Assembly (NCBI GenBank): GCA_003255065.1
Contig: QAOA01000527.1
Span: forward strand, 1-64,000
DNA: 64,000 bases
Direction of reading: 5' to 3'
From: Cercis canadensis
Taxonomy: Eukaryota; Streptophyta; Magnoliopsida; Fabales; Fabaceae
Within the stretch, counting starts at the first letter, position 1, and each line of letters starts with the position of its first letter. Positions 48,695 to 63,039 of the stretch are shown one piece after another. The notes under the pieces were generated by a model that was not told the origin of the DNA, did no database searches, and saw nothing but the letters and a program-made list of their open reading frames with translations. A program made the translations under genes and the position numbers.

Positions 48695-51600
48695 ATGGAG
48701 AGAATACACGTCACCGTCCGTACAAGACCGCTTTCTCCGGAGGACGACAAGACGAGCCCATGGAGGATCTCCGGCAACTCCATCTTCGTCCCTAACCAGC
48801 CTTCCAAGTTCGAATTCGGTACACTTCTCCTTCTCCACCATCTCTGTATGCTTAATTTTTTTTTTTTTTTATCCAATTCCTTCAATTTCTAATTTTCACC
48901 TGTGTTTCACAGATCGGATTTTTGGCGAAAATTGTAAGACTGTGGAGGTATATGAAGCTCGCACCAACGAAATAGTTGCCGCGGCGATTCACGGTTTTAA
49001 TGGTAAGCTCTCAATTTTAGGAAAATATTCATTTATGCATAACAACGTTGTCCTGCGTTTGGCTTGCTTGGTTTATAAATTTGTTGAACTCTCAAATCAG
49101 GTTATGGAGCCAGTAAATTGTTATGATACACGTTTGTATCTATGCAGTTTGATGTGTTTCATAAATTTCCTTTTCTTTTGGTTTCTGGGTTGTTGCTGTA
49201 TCTATTACTTTTTAATTGTGGACTGAAGGTACGGTGTTTGCTTATGGGCAAACAAATAGTGGGAAGACATATACCATGCGAGGTTCACAAACAGAATCGG
49301 GAGTTATTCCTCTTGCTGTGCGTGATTTGTTTAAAACTATACAAAAGGTAAGTACTCCATCTATTCTGCAATCAAAAATGGCATTGATGGTCATGCAAGT
49401 TTAGCATGATGTAGTCTACTTGATTATCAAACTTTGGTAACTGATATTTCATATCATCGAATGAGGGCCTAAATGTAAAATGTATGGAGTAAGTGTTCAA
49501 TGGATAAACACAACTTTATTTGTTAGTTAGCCATTTTAGATAGACACTCGGAGGAGAATTTTGGAGTGGGGCTATCAAGGGAGTGTTCTTAGTGTGTGTG
49601 TGTTTTTTTTTGCACTATGATTATTGAAGATAGAGACTCATTTTTTTTTTTTTAATTGCTATAGAAGTTACATTAATAGAACTATTATTACTTGGGATAG
49701 TGAATTGCACTAGCTGTTATCCTATAAAGGCCCCTCTCAGATGGGTCAAGCTATTATTTATTTTCTGGGAAAGCTTTGATCTATCACACTTGGAGAGAAA
49801 GAAATAGCATAAACCATGATACTGCAAGATGTACTGAGGAGCAGTTGTTCTTTAAGATTACTAGCAACGCCAAGTGTAAAGTAATGGATAAGGACCCATG
49901 CAGAAGATGGCGTATTGATAGAGATATCCTCATATAATATGTCGTTTTTTAAAGGTGTTTTTTCTTTAAATTTGATTTGTTGTATCTCCTGGATTTGTTT
50001 GTTGTAATTAGGCTGCTTTGCTGAGTTTTTGTGGGCAACGTTTCTTGTCAACTGCTAGGTTTTGGTGCAGGTTTCCTGCTTTGTATTTGCTCTTTGGTGA
50101 ATGAAACTTTTTGATTCATCAAAAAAGGAAATATGAGATAAGGATTTTTGTCATGCCAAAGTTGTTGAAATGTTACTGTGGTTCTCATCAAGTGAGATTA
50201 TCTGGGTACCCCTAATGTAATTAAAGCTCCTTGAGTTCTTGTACTTTAACGTGGACTTGAAACTACTGCTTATAATTAGTTATCTTTTCCCCTCTAATTT
50301 ATGTACCTTTATCCTTTGGGCATTCAATAATGATCTTAAAGTTAGCTGTTCTATTGTGATTGTTAAATTATATCAATTTTGTGGTGTCATTTTATATATT
50401 TTTGGCTCTTATCATTTTCCTTTCGTGTATTTTAGGATGTGGATCGAGAGTTTCTTCTTCGAATGTCATATATGGAGATTTATAATGAGGAAATAAATGA
50501 TTTATTGGCTCCTGAACATCGAAAACTTCAGATTCATGAAAATCTAGAGGTTCTTCTTGTTTCGTCTAATGATTATTTTATACAGTTTGCTTATTTATGT
50601 TGTTAAAACTGTATGGCATTTTATATTATTTTTCTTTGCATGCACAGCGTGGAATATATGTTGCTGGGCTGCGAGAAGAAATCGTTGCTTCTCCAGAGCA
50701 AGTCATTGACCTTATGGAATTTGGAGAATGTAATTCACTTCGTGCATTTTCTTAGAGGTTAATTTTTTTGGGTCGTCTTGTCATTTTTGTGGCTTAAATA
50801 TCAGTTCATGTAATTTTATAGGTCATACTGAAGATTGAAATGAAAATGAGTCTCATTTTGATTATTCAGTCTTTGGAATTTCTCTCTTGTTCTGTGTGTG
50901 GTTCTGTGTCTTTTTGATAATCTATTGAGTATTTTTGTATTTGTGCAATATATTACAGTTTATCAATTTATTACTTCCTCTCTTGAACATATTGACCTGC
51001 ATATTGTTTCTTAAGAATAACCTGCAGGTTGATATGTATTCTCTCTTGAACATATTAGCTGACTTTGTTTTCTTAATGTTCTTTCCATCTGAATCAGCTC
51101 ATAGACATATTGGAGAGACAAATATGAATTTACACAGTAGTAGGTCCCACACTATTTTTCGTATGGTAAACACAATATACTCCCCCCAATCCTCTTTTAA
51201 AGGCTTATGCTTGTTCCTCCACTATTAATATACCTTTGGTTTAATAGATAATTGAGAGTCGGGATAGAAGTGAAGATGAAGAAAATGGCAGTTCATGTGA
51301 TGCCGTTCGCGTATCCGTGTTGGTTTGTCACTACTTAAACTTTGAATTTCTTCCTCTCATTGAAAATATTTTTCTCTCTCTTTCTATGCATCTCTTCCTT
51401 TTACCTTTTTGAAAATAAAGCTTTATGTATAATTTTTCATATATGTAATAATAATTTTATTGTCTCTAGAATTTAGTGGATCTTGCTGGTTCAGAACGTG
51501 CTGCAAAAACTGGAGCAGAAGGTGTCCGACTCAAAGAGGGTTCCCACATAAACAAAAGCTTAATGACTTTGGGAACTGTGATTAAAAAATTGAGTGAAGG

Positions 51601-54600
51601 TGCTGAGAGTCAGGGGTAGGTTTGAATTATTATATAAAGTTTTTTTTAATCTTTTGTTGTGTGGAAAAATAAAATCTAATATCTAGTGCAGGGGTCATGT
51701 TCCGTATCGAGATAGCAAACTTACACGAATTTTGCAACCGTCACTAGGGGGAAATGCTAACACAGCTATTATATGCAACATAACGCTTGCTCAGGTAAGA
51801 TGTCTTTGCAGTGCTTTATGCTTCATTTGCACAATTGTATCTAACATTCTTGAGTTCTACCCTCTTTTTGTCCATATGGAAATTAAGCCTTTTTTAGATC
51901 ACTTAATATCATGTACTACCAGGATGTCCCATTTATCTAACATGAAAGTAGATATTATAGACTAAAGATCCCTGGGAACTTAAAAATTTAACAGTAAGTA
52001 ATGCTGACTTGTTGCTTGTTTGAGGTTTTATATCTTCACAACAACTAATGAGGGTAAACTTACATCTGTCCAACATATGCAACATAGGTTTGAGATTTTC
52101 CCCACTTTTCTCCCCTCCCTCTTATTCTTTTATTCTTTCAATTTGCAAGATAGATGTCTGTCAGTAAAGTTTGTTCCAGGTAAAATCAACGATCAAAAGA
52201 AATATGGTTTTTGATCTAGTATCTTGAACTGAAAACAATTGTAAGTCCGGAAATTGTCAGTTGCCAAGAATCCAGATTCTGTACATCTCAGTTGATAAGG
52301 GTAGGTGGCCTAGATTATAGTATATGCTACTGGTTGTTGTATATATCAAATGATATACATCTAATATTGAACCTTTCCAGTTATCATTGGTCATAGTTTT
52401 CACAGTTATCAATTGCTTCTCTGATAGACTCTCTTCTTTGTTGCATCCGCTGTTTTTGTAGCAGGCTCTCATAGTTTTCATTTAATCTACTTTTTATCTA
52501 ATTATTTAGCACCTATATGTGGCAGATACACGCAGATGAGACTAAAAGCAGTCTTCAATTTGCAAGCAGAGCATTGCGTGTCACAAATTGTGCTCGAGTG
52601 AATGAGGTTAACTCTAATACATTTCATTTTATCTACTTTCATTTGCACCATCCCTTACAGCTCAGTTCTGCTTTCATTTTATGTTGTATGATTTGGTTCT
52701 GATTCGCATTGAAGTGCATCTCTTTTTTCAATGAAACTGAATTCCACTTTGTTTATGCTCACCAGATTTTGACAGATGCTGCTTTGTTGAAGCGTCAAAA
52801 AAAGGAGATTGAAGAGCTTCGTGCCAAATTGCAGGTAGGCCTAGTTTTCTATGGCAATTGCTGTTTTATATATGTTGATGACCAGAAAAATCTGTTTTTT
52901 GGAGTGTGGCCATTTAGCTATATTTGGTCTGTTCCCCAGGGTTCTCATTCAGAGCATTTGGAAGAGGAGATTCTGAACCTTCGAAATACATTATTACAGG
53001 TGTGAGAATTTTTGTTCTTTGGTTAGTTATATTGCAAGATGCTTTCATGTGTTCTGTAAATTATATACTTTTCTTGCCAGACTGAACTAGAAAGGGAACG
53101 GATTGCCTTGGAATTAGAAGAGGGGAAGAAATCTCAAGCTGAATGGGAAAAGAGACTAAGGGAGCAAGCCAAGAAAATTGAAAATTTGAGTTCAATGGTT
53201 TTGTTTTCAAATAGGGATGAGACTCGTGATCGTATTAAAAAGGTAGTCTTAACGCATGTACATGTCAAAATCAACTGGTTTTCAGTATTTTGCCCTTTCA
53301 TCCCAAATTTTTCTTCTTCCCATTGCTGCTTCCATAAGTCTATTCTTTCATTTTTCCAGAATTAATTCCTAGCAACTTATGTCCTTTCTTCTGGTGTATT
53401 GTTTTTGTCTTTTCCTCCTCTCCTGCCTGCATTATTTATTAAATTTTCTTACATGCTTTGCAGGAGAAGAGGCGGGATACATGGTGTCCAGGCAATCTTT
53501 TGAGGGAGAATCCAAGAGAAGTAACATATTTCCTTCATGCTTATAATTCATCTGATCAATTTTTTCTTGCCTGTCTTATGTTGTATGAATTATAAATTGT
53601 TGTTTAAATATGATTACTTTTAAATGATTTACATTATTTCCAGTCACGTCATTTATCTTGTATTCAGATAAAATACAATAACTTTTGGACTGCAGGGTGC
53701 TTAAGAAATATAATTATTGAATCTTAAGAGTGCTTGATTTCCTATTGCAAGTAAATGGCTATACGGAAAATGGAAAGCTATTCTTTTCCCCTATATATGT
53801 AACCTTTTATCAGGCCTGCTGATTAGCTAAGAATTTCATGCTGTAGCTAGAGATATGGGTATTTAGGGTTCAGAAATACTAAGAAATATCTTCTTTTCCC
53901 TTATTTCTATATGATTTATGATTAAATGGATATTGATTGACGTATCTCTCTTCCTGTGGCTGTATGAGTGATCACGCTTTTGTGTGTGGCTCAGTAATTA
54001 TTGCAGAACTTTAAGGCATCGAGATTCAGTTCTACCAATTGGTTCAATGTTCTTTCTCAGTCTTACTTAGCAACGTCTAGAATAACCTGATTTTAGGCAT
54101 TCTAAATACAAGAAAATGCCAGATGGAAGCTTAGCGGAGAGGAAAGAAGACCAAAAGGGACACACTTGGAGCAGGTGGATTGTGCTATACTTTGTTGGCG
54201 AAGGTGTAATGGTGGAAACCATGATTGGTCATTCTGAAGAGGAGGATTATCCTATCTGGTTGTATAGCACAATCGGGTTTCATGGTATTACCTTGGGGGA
54301 AAGGGAGGGGGAGTAGGGCACTAGACTGCTTCAACGTTCTGCCCTAGACCTTAATGCAGCTTTATGTGCTTATGTGATTATTTGACTCTTTATTGCTTAC
54401 ATTCCCTTGTTGTCTCTATAAAGAATTCATCAGGCATACTTTTCATTTTCTTTACTTTCTCTAGTTTCCTCCCTAGGTCTAGGTGGTTTTCTTATGTATA
54501 TTGCCAGAAACTTATCTTTCGTAAGTTGGAACTATGTAGTATAACTTTCATTCTTTCACAATGCATTATTGGTTTAGACTATGTGGTAGTTCTCTAATTG

Positions 54601-57600
54601 TATAATATATTTGCAATTATAATTCATTGTTTCCTGCATTGTAGGAAGACTCTAGTATCCAATCAAAGGCTTCTATGGTAAAACCCATAAAACCTAAGCG
54701 TGATGTGGGACCACTTCTTCCTTTCGAGGAACTAGTAAATGAAAACTTTCCAGTAGAACAGCCCTTTAATCAAGAATTTGATAATAAAGATGATACTTCT
54801 GAGAATTGCAATCTACCCAACCCTTGTACTTTGTTGCACGTAACAAACAGGAAAAAGGTTCCATCGAGGAAGAAAAGCTTATCCCTGGTTTGTCATATGT
54901 CTTGTCATAATTTCCTCATGTTCAATTCTTGGTAGTTTGTGAACTAATCTCTTTTGAATATGGCAGGAGGACAATGAGTTAACAGAATTACAGGCGGAAT
55001 ATGAGAATTTGCTTCTAAAATTTGAAACTCAGGTTTTTATTTCATTGTTGATTCTCTTCCTTCAAACCAGAAGCTGTTAGATTTTAAGCATGGTCTGGAT
55101 TTTCTTCCTGCAGAGGACTATGAGTGAGATACAGATCGATTGCTTGAGAAAACAGCTAGTGGAAGCAAATTTTATTGATTCTGCAGAATCTCTTGACTGT
55201 TCAGAAAATTATATCAATCGAATTAGCTTTATTGGGGATAAAAATGTGAATCTTAGAGAGTCCGAGGCTATTCTTGTTATTAAGAAGCTTCAAGAGCAGG
55301 TTTTTCTTTCTTTTTAATTTTCTTTCCTCAGTATGTCTTTTGCTCTAAAAATTGATTTGATTAGGCTGTTTTTGGTTTTTTGATAACCATTACCTACTTT
55401 GTGCTGCATTAAGAGACGTGTATGTAAAGTTTGAAATTTTTTTTAGCTGTCGTTTACTGATACTTGCATGTCCTCATATGTTGAAGATTAAGGTTTTGGA
55501 ACTGGAGAAGTCATCAAGCCAACAAAACGTGGATAGTGTTGTTGATCTGGCAACCAGGCAGAACATAAGTGCCAGGGAGAAATTTGAAGAGGTGATCATG
55601 GTTTAAGTCAATGATATTTCACTATGCCATATAATATATTTAGAAAATTTTGATAAATTGAATAATTGATTACTCATAACTATCAATCCCCTGGCCTCAG
55701 GTCAAGCATAGAGAAATGCTCCCCCCCTGCTCCCTCATTTGTAAAGTTAGTTCAAAATAAATGCCGTTGCACTGTGTAGCTATGGCCACCTCTGCCTGTT
55801 TATGTAAGCCTAAATCTCCCACTGGGTAGCTGGACCTTTCTAACCAAAGAACTTGTTCTATATCTTCGCTGTCCTCATCAAGGGTTTCAAATACTTACTC
55901 CTTTCATATGCAACGGTAGAAAAATGGAAAACCCATCAGAAAAAAGAAAAAGGGAAAGAAGAATTAAACAGAGAGGAGACAACTGCATATCCCTTTTTGT
56001 TTTGAAAACATGATTACCTTGGAGGGAGAAATGGCTGTCAAACTACATCCCATGGTTAGACCATGGTTGTAGAAGCATAAGCCCTATCTAACTTGTTTTC
56101 TTCCTAATAAATACATTTAAATCCTGTTTAACTACTTATTTACACAATTTGGAAAATTTCACCGGTTTCATATGATTTCAAAGTTGTATCAAGTTCATGT
56201 TACACATAATCTTTAGTTAACTAGGGGAAAAAGTTTTCCATATTTGTTGTTGAATTTGGCCCACAAAAGTACTGTGTAAACTGCATAGCCTCACATAAAT
56301 GCTGCTATGGTGATAAATACTGTATCCTTTACTTTTTGGTTTCACTTTTGATTTCTAACTTATGCATATTATTGAATTTGCTTAGCTCTATGAAGAGCTT
56401 CTAAATGCACAGGAGGCGGCCCGGGTGGCTAATGAGCAACTTAGTTCCAGCCAAACTCTGAGAAAAGTTGATGTATGCATCTGCTACTTTGTCTGAACAT
56501 CTAGATATTTGTTTAATCACAACTTTACTTTCATCATGATTTTATATAAGTTCACAGTTTTATATTATCTTCATACATATTTTATGTTGAGTCCTATAAA
56601 TTTTTCTTAAATCATACATAGCTATTTTATGTTCACTTAGGATGGGAATTTGGACTTTGTGGTCAATGTTTCAACGGAAGTTCAAGAAATAATGTCAGAA
56701 GTACAAAAATCAAAAGAAGCAGTACATAGTGTTATTTTGCTTGTGGACGAGGCTTCTAAAAGTTTCTCTGCTCTCTCTCATGTTTTCCTTGTGAGTACTA
56801 TTGAAGCACTGCAGTATAAATATTTGTAATGCAAATGAAATTAGAGAGTATATTCCATATACTGTCATGAGGAGCTATCTTTGATTTTCTAACAACTTAA
56901 TTGATCAATTATCTAGATGTGTGTGTGCTTTATGATTGTTGGTTTAATATTTCAAGTTTTAATGCAGGATTTCAAAACCTCAATGTCCCAGGATTCTGTG
57001 GAACAAAATTTAATTTTGAGTAACTATCAGAATTTGAATTCTTGCTTGGGACAAAAAGTTTCTGAACTTGAGAACGAGAAGGTTAAGTTGTTTTCTAACT
57101 ATGATCAATTTCTAGTTGTATCGGGAAGGTCTCAATTGGACTAATATTTGCGCTGTAGATTCTTCTGGACAAGCAATTATCTGATCTTCAAAAGCAGCTT
57201 GAGGAATCTAAACTAGATTGTCAGAATTCCCAAAATTCTTTGATGGTGGGCCTTTACTCGATCATCTATTATCTATATTATCTGATGTTTTGTTTGAATG
57301 TGCATTGTGGCAGTTAGTAGCCGCTGACTGTTAATTATGGCTACAGGAACTCTCAGAACAGCAGGAATTGGAAAAGGCAGAGCTGCTTTCTTATATCCAA
57401 ACTCTTGAAAAAGATATAACATGTTTAACATCATCTTCATTGGCTAAGGAAAGGGAAGTTTCAAGAAAAGATCTTGAGAAGACAAAAAGCAAGTTGAAAG
57501 AGACTGAGTCCAAGCTTAAGATTGTCATACAAGAAAAAACCAAACTTGAGGTTTTATGCTATATCTGATAATTTTCCTCGTTTACTCTAAGTGATTGACT

Positions 57601-60600
57601 TGTGAAAGTCATATCATCCGCTTCCCTCACATGTTTTGTATACTTTTAGGGTGAGAAAGCATATGCTGAACGAGAAATAAAACGACTGCACGGTCAGAAC
57701 TCTCTTCTTGAACGTGATATTAATAGACGTGATTCACTTGCTGGTAGAACACATGATTCAGTTATGGAAAGGAGTTCGAAGGGGCTTGATTCTAAAAGAT
57801 CAAAGGGTCTTGCTGTTCATCTTGAACAGACGTTGCAGGTTTTGACATTAGGACTTATATGCTTTACCCAAACTGTAGTTTTTTCGTTCAGCTAGCCAGG
57901 AACTCCGTATATAAATATCTTATTAACAGTAAGAATAAGTACATTTATTTGGTGCTTCTGCTTGTGATGTGAGCTGATTGAATTTTATAGAAACTTAGCA
58001 TATTTTTTTTGTTGTTGCTGTTTATATTTTCTTTATTCAAAGATGCCACTTCGGAGGAAGATTCCATGTGCTCTATAATCTACAAGACAGTTGTTCCACA
58101 TGTTTACCTCTTATTCATTTTCTGAAACGTTGTTATGCCATGTCCTGAGTTCTTACCATGCAATTCTATCATTATTTCTTTTAGATGGACATTTTTGTTT
58201 GTCTTTTGATGTTAAAAAATGTTTCCTCATCATGACTGGAGTTCTTTTGATGCATGATTATCCATCTCGTACTTTTTGGTTTTGGTTTTGTAATTTTAAA
58301 TCATGACAGAACTGAACTACTATTCTGTATTTTGTTTTTATATTGCCTCTGTTCAGGAAGAATATAAAAACTTGGAAGTCTTTGCATTTGAAGCAGAGAC
58401 AAGAATCAGTTCCCTGGAAGAGGAATTGACTGTTGCATTAGATGAGAAAGAAGAGGTTATATCTATTAATGAAGGTTTGGCTTCAGAATTGGAAAGCTTG
58501 ACTGAAAAGATGAATATATCGGACTCTGAATTATGTAATTTGAAGGAAGAGGTTTCAACTCTTGTAAGTTTTTCTGAATATTTCAGCCTAGGTTTCCCCT
58601 TTCAGTTCTTCATTTCTAGACGACTTGTGAAATAGCCGACTCGCTTTCCCATTCCAGAGACAAAGACTGGAAGAATCTAATCTCAACCAAGAAAACTTCG
58701 AAAAATCTATCAAAATGTTGGTGGAAGAAAAGGAAGAGTTGGCAATGGTAGTGCAACTATTATTTTTTCTTTCTTGATTGCCGGCCGCCCCCCCCCTCTC
58801 TCTCTTATTTTCAGGGGATTTCTTTTTATAAGGTAAAACTGCCTTGTGTTTCCTTGATGTTGCAGCAACTTACAGATTCCCTTCTGGAATTGGAGGAGGA
58901 AAGGGCAATATGGTCTGCAAAGGAGAAAGCTGCAGTTCAGGTCATAGAAGAAAAGGCAAAGTCAAACAATACACAAATTGCGTCTTTATCAAAAGAATTG
59001 TTAGAAGTAAGATTCATGGTTCTGCTATTTCAGAAACCTTGATCTGTTTTTTTTTTTCTTGTTTATATTTTTTCTTTTCATATTTGACTTCACGGGAGAT
59101 TGCATTACGTCATGTATTTACCAGTATGCATTTTCCCTTTTTTTGTGTTTTTATGGTTTAAGACATGTATGTTCTTTAGGGACGCATGCACAAACAATGG
59201 GCATGTAAACTCAAGTTGTAATTATGAGATTTAGGGATGCATCTCTAACTTTAAAGCGCAAATCTTAATGGCTTAGCAAGTTCTGAAGCATTTGTCTTCT
59301 CGTGACATTTCTTAGTTAAGTCTTCCCATGCTTTTCCCCATATCTTTTAAGTGTCTCATGGAAATGTTTCTGATTTGCTTTACAGAAGTGAGTGATAAAA
59401 TTGAATTGTGTTGTCCTTCTAAATTTTGAATCTTTCCTGCATATTTTTCATGGGTGGCGTTTTCAAGCTATTTGTTAAATAAAAGGTGTTTCTGTTTTAC
59501 ATGGCATTGTTGCTTAAACAAACAAGATTTGTCTTTTAAGGTGAGGAACGAATTCGAATCCTGCAGAGAAGAATGCAGAGTTCTCAAGGAGGAATGCAGG
59601 TCTGTTGAGCTTATTCTGTTACTTTATTTACCTTACTCTATTTTCTCCTCCTTCCCCCAAAACTTTGTTCTTGTTATATCTAACTTGGCAAATTATTTTC
59701 AAAGGTTGGTTTACTTTGAACTCTATTGAATTTTCTAAGTGGGCTTCAGGTGAACCTTTCTGAAAAATACTTACTATCTGCTTAGCCCTACCTGAATTTG
59801 ATGATGTTAAAATGTAACAAATAGAAATGACCCTAGAAAAACATTGTTATGGCCCCCAGAAGAAAAACAAAACAAAGCAAAACAATGAGCATCTATGTCC
59901 ATAAGAAGCAAATTTTATCAAAAGAAACTAACAAGAGGAAGAGAACTGCAGCTGCATTAGAACCCAACCAAGTCCATAACTTCAATACATCTATGTCAGT
60001 TCATCAGAAGACATCAATGATGTGTACAAGAACTTTCTGCAACATAAGATGTAGGATCATCTTTTGTGAGCTGCTCCTAGCATCAAACGTCAAGCCAAAG
60101 ATACAGAACATATACATAAATCTACAGAAGTCAGAAAGTAATTGAAACTTCCGGAGAACTTTCCTCATGCTATTCATGAAATTAATGAATTCATATTTAA
60201 CACGTGCAATTGGACAGAGATCAGCTCCGGCAGAGCTTATATACATAGGCCTTGCCAAACATTTTTGCCTAAGGTATACCACAACCACCTGATACATGCA
60301 GGCCCCAGTACTGGAGTAATAAGATTGGCTAGCCTCAGGACCTAGCATGTGAGAAATATATTGCACTTATTTAAATCAGAGATGCTTGAGAACTCCAGAC
60401 AGCCTCCCCCTATGTTCTCTTTCAGGATTTTTTTTTTTTAAATGATATTATGCCAGCTTCAACTGTCCCATATATACATATATATAAAATCATATTCCTG
60501 TCCTGTAATTTCATGGCTGCAGGGAAAAGTCTTTGGAGATTGATCAACTGAAAAAGCTCCTTAAAGCAGTTGATGCTGAGAGCAAACAATCCCAAGAAGT

Positions 60601-62006
60601 AAAGACTAAAGTGTTCATTTCTTGTGTTTATGTTTCATGACATGGCATATTTATCTCTAATATGGTATGCATTTCAGTTGGCAAAATCCAATTTTGGAAT
60701 GTTATCTTTGGAGCATGTTCCGAAGGAGATGCATGTTCTTAAAGAAGTAAGAGGTGATCTAATAACTCAAAGAGAGCTGGATAACCCGTCAGAATATTTA
60801 AATGAGTTTCAGGTTTCTCCTTGATTGCCACTAGCCCACTACTTCTAGAAGATCTGTATATAGAAAATTATCAATAACTTAGGACTAAGGAGTGAATATA
60901 CGTTCGTGAGAATCCGCTCTTTTATTTCTTTTATTGATCACATTGTCTCCTTGACAGAATGTCAAAGAACAACTTTCCGTTGTGACAAAAGAAAGGGACA
61001 TACTGACGACTCAGATGGAAAATCAACAGAACCATGTAGTGGAAGTGGAATTTCTTCAGAAACATTGTCATGATCAGGTAGGCTAAAAAGATAATCTTTC
61101 AATGCTATCTATTTTGTCTGATATCACATTATGATGTATATATTTCAGTTGTTGAAGGCAAAAGTCCAAGTGGAGGAGCTGACTAAGAGAATTTCCTGCA
61201 TGGAAGTGAAAATGCATGCGGTAAGTTCCAGGAGGGGGTGTGGAGGGGGAATGCAAACATTTTTTTCCCAAATGTTTCAAAAGTTTTAAATATATTTCAA
61301 AGCATAATCAAATTCATTCTAACTGATAACTATGTAAATAAGACGAACAGAACATGATGTCGTGCTTATAAACTAGAAATGCCTCTTGCTACATCATATT
61401 CTGTTAGCCTTATTGATTGAGTTGAGAGTTGGGATGGATTTGATGAGTTTTGAAACATTTTGAACATATTTAAAACTTTTGAAATATTTGAGATAAAAAT
61501 AAAATTTTGGTAAAATTTAAGAGATGATGAAAAATACGCTTTTTGCCCTTCAACTATAGCCTAGATCACATGCTTGAGCATTTCAGGTGTATTTGGTAGT
61601 AGTGAAAATAAAAGAAATGAAAATAAGGATGTAGTTAGACGTGGTATTTGCATACTTTTGTCCATTCTTGCAATAAAATCTTGACATAAGTAAAATGTTT
61701 TAACCATTTTATCAACAATTGCCTATTTCATTATCGTTGTTTTTTTTATCATTATTATTATTATATTATCCTGAACAGGATGAAGTAGAAAGCAACAAGG
61801 AGAAGGCAAAGCTTAGAATGAGACAACGGGGAACACAAGCAAAGCTAGATGCTTTCCGTTGTAGATATAAAGAAGCAGTGGATGAGTCAGACTTAATGAA
61901 TTGCAAGTACGAAGAGGCCGCAGGAAAGCTGAAAGACCGATTGGCTTCAAAGGGAATCGAGGTCCTCAACCTAAAGAAGCAGCTTGCTGCTGCCAAAGGC
62001 CAATAG
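48695..62006 (+). CDS. KIN7O: CENP-E-like kinesin, KIN-7O type (1302 aa, 33 exons)
   Basis: Exons: 48695-48818, 48913-49002, 49229-49347, 50436-50549, 50648-50729, 51098-51165, 51248-51322, 51470-51615, 51692-51794, 52526-52606, 52766-52834, 52940-52999, 53081-53242, 53464-53520, 54645-54887, 54967-55032, 55114-55299, 55487-55591, 56386-56472, 56641-56790, 56968-57081, 57159-57245, 57347-57550, 57650-57838, 58357-58563, 58658-58747, 58866-59006, 59541-59599, 60523-60598, 60678-60812, 60958-61077, 61149-61220, 61779-62006. All borders are GT/AG and the sum is 3909 nt. The N-terminal motor (residues 1 to ~330) has the P-loop GQTNSGKT (78-85), switch I SSRSH (190-194) and switch II DLAGSE (228-233), so it is an ATP-driven microtubule motor. 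From ~335 ([20 protein letters not shown]) it is almost continuous coiled coil to [10 protein letters not shown], predicting a dimer. Motor-first order with a long stalk matches kinesin-7/CENP-E; residue-level similarity to Arabidopsis KIN-7O (At3g10180) is from memory. A role in chromosome movement or division is inferred. Confidence 0.95.
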
Positions 62007-62706
62007 GAAGTTTGTGTATATATGATTTTTTGCAGTTGTAATTCTTTCCTGTTTATTAGTGATAACAAGACATTATCTCGTATCCCGAGTAGCATGGGTC
62101 ACGTAGCTTTATTATTTAATTAATTTTTTTTTTTAAAGTATAGAATCACGTCTTCTTCGTTGCTTAGTTCAGGCATGAACTAACAGAATAGACAGGGAAT
62201 TGCAATCGTGCATTGCACATCCATTACACAAGGTCAAGTTAATGACCTTGGTAATCTGTTGTCTCATACCGCAAACTATTTTATACACTTCAACAATGAC
62301 CATTTGAAAGGAGTAAATGGGGCCGCCAACGCTGTACTACCCGACAATGAAAATAAGTAAATCCAAAATCCTAGCTGCGCAAAATGAAATATTATGGTGC
62401 GATGATCAACGGCGAACTAAATTTTGTTTACCGTTATCTAAGTAGGACTATATTAACAGTAACCAAAAAAGTAACGCGGTTAAGAGACATGAAGGGGATA
62501 CATTCAAAATATGCCATTATCATTCAATAATCAATATTCAGAACTTGATTCCGTAGAATACAACACCTAAAAGAAACCTCAAAGTAACTAGCTGATCTTG
62601 CATTTCGTACATGATTGATATGCCTCAGCTCTCTTGCATGCCATAAACGACATATGTCACCCAAAATAGTAATTGCATTTTAGGCATGAACTGAAAAGGC
62701 TGAAGT
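62007..62706. other. Kinesin 3' flank, no further gene seen
   Basis: Holds the 3' UTR of the kinesin and about 600 bp of spacer. The latter part may be the 3' UTR of the - strand gene whose last exon appears to lie at 62707-62786. No ORF of note. Confidence 0.45.
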
Positions 62707-62786
62707 TCACAATATCTTCCATTTTCGCTCAAGGGCATTGCAAATCCTTGTAATACAATAAGCAGCGCTCAAAGGATAACCAGAAA
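62707..62786 (-). CDS. Possible terminal exon of an unidentified - strand gene
   Basis: On the - strand a good acceptor (TTTCTTGATTGCAG) at 62789/62787 is followed by 80 nt that read, after two leading bases, SGYPLSAAYCITRICNALER, then KWKIL and a TGA stop at 62709-62707. The composition (Cys, Tyr, Trp and Ile mix, amphipathic helix) looks like real protein. The preceding exon must end with one extra base; I could not find it upstream within the window, and a transposon-like stretch lies there, so the rest may be beyond 64000. I do not recognise the family. Confidence 0.35.
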
Positions 62787-63039
62787 CTGCAATCAAGAAA
62801 CAGATGTAAGGAACCACACAATATCCCACAATGGAGCAGATCAAATGATTGACCTAAGAAAAAGTTAACCCAATCTTAATCAATTTCATTTTACAACAAA
62901 TTCTATTTTAAGGAAAAGAAAGTGTTCCAAATAGTGGGCATCAACTCATAACATCAAAAGCTTTTACTGAGTTAACCTTACACCCGACTTATTACAAAGA
63001 TGTTACTAATAAGCTGGAACTCTTGGAAATGTATACAAT

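Noticed and set aside
48470-48841. 123-codon - strand ORF across kinesin exon 1
   Set aside because: Antisense to the kinesin start exon and promoter; no protein family signature.
59600-60522. Possible extra exon or nested gene in kinesin intron 28 (ORFs at 59849-60366)
   Set aside because: Exons 28 and 29 join in phase 2 without it, and its ORFs look like random AT-rich frames.
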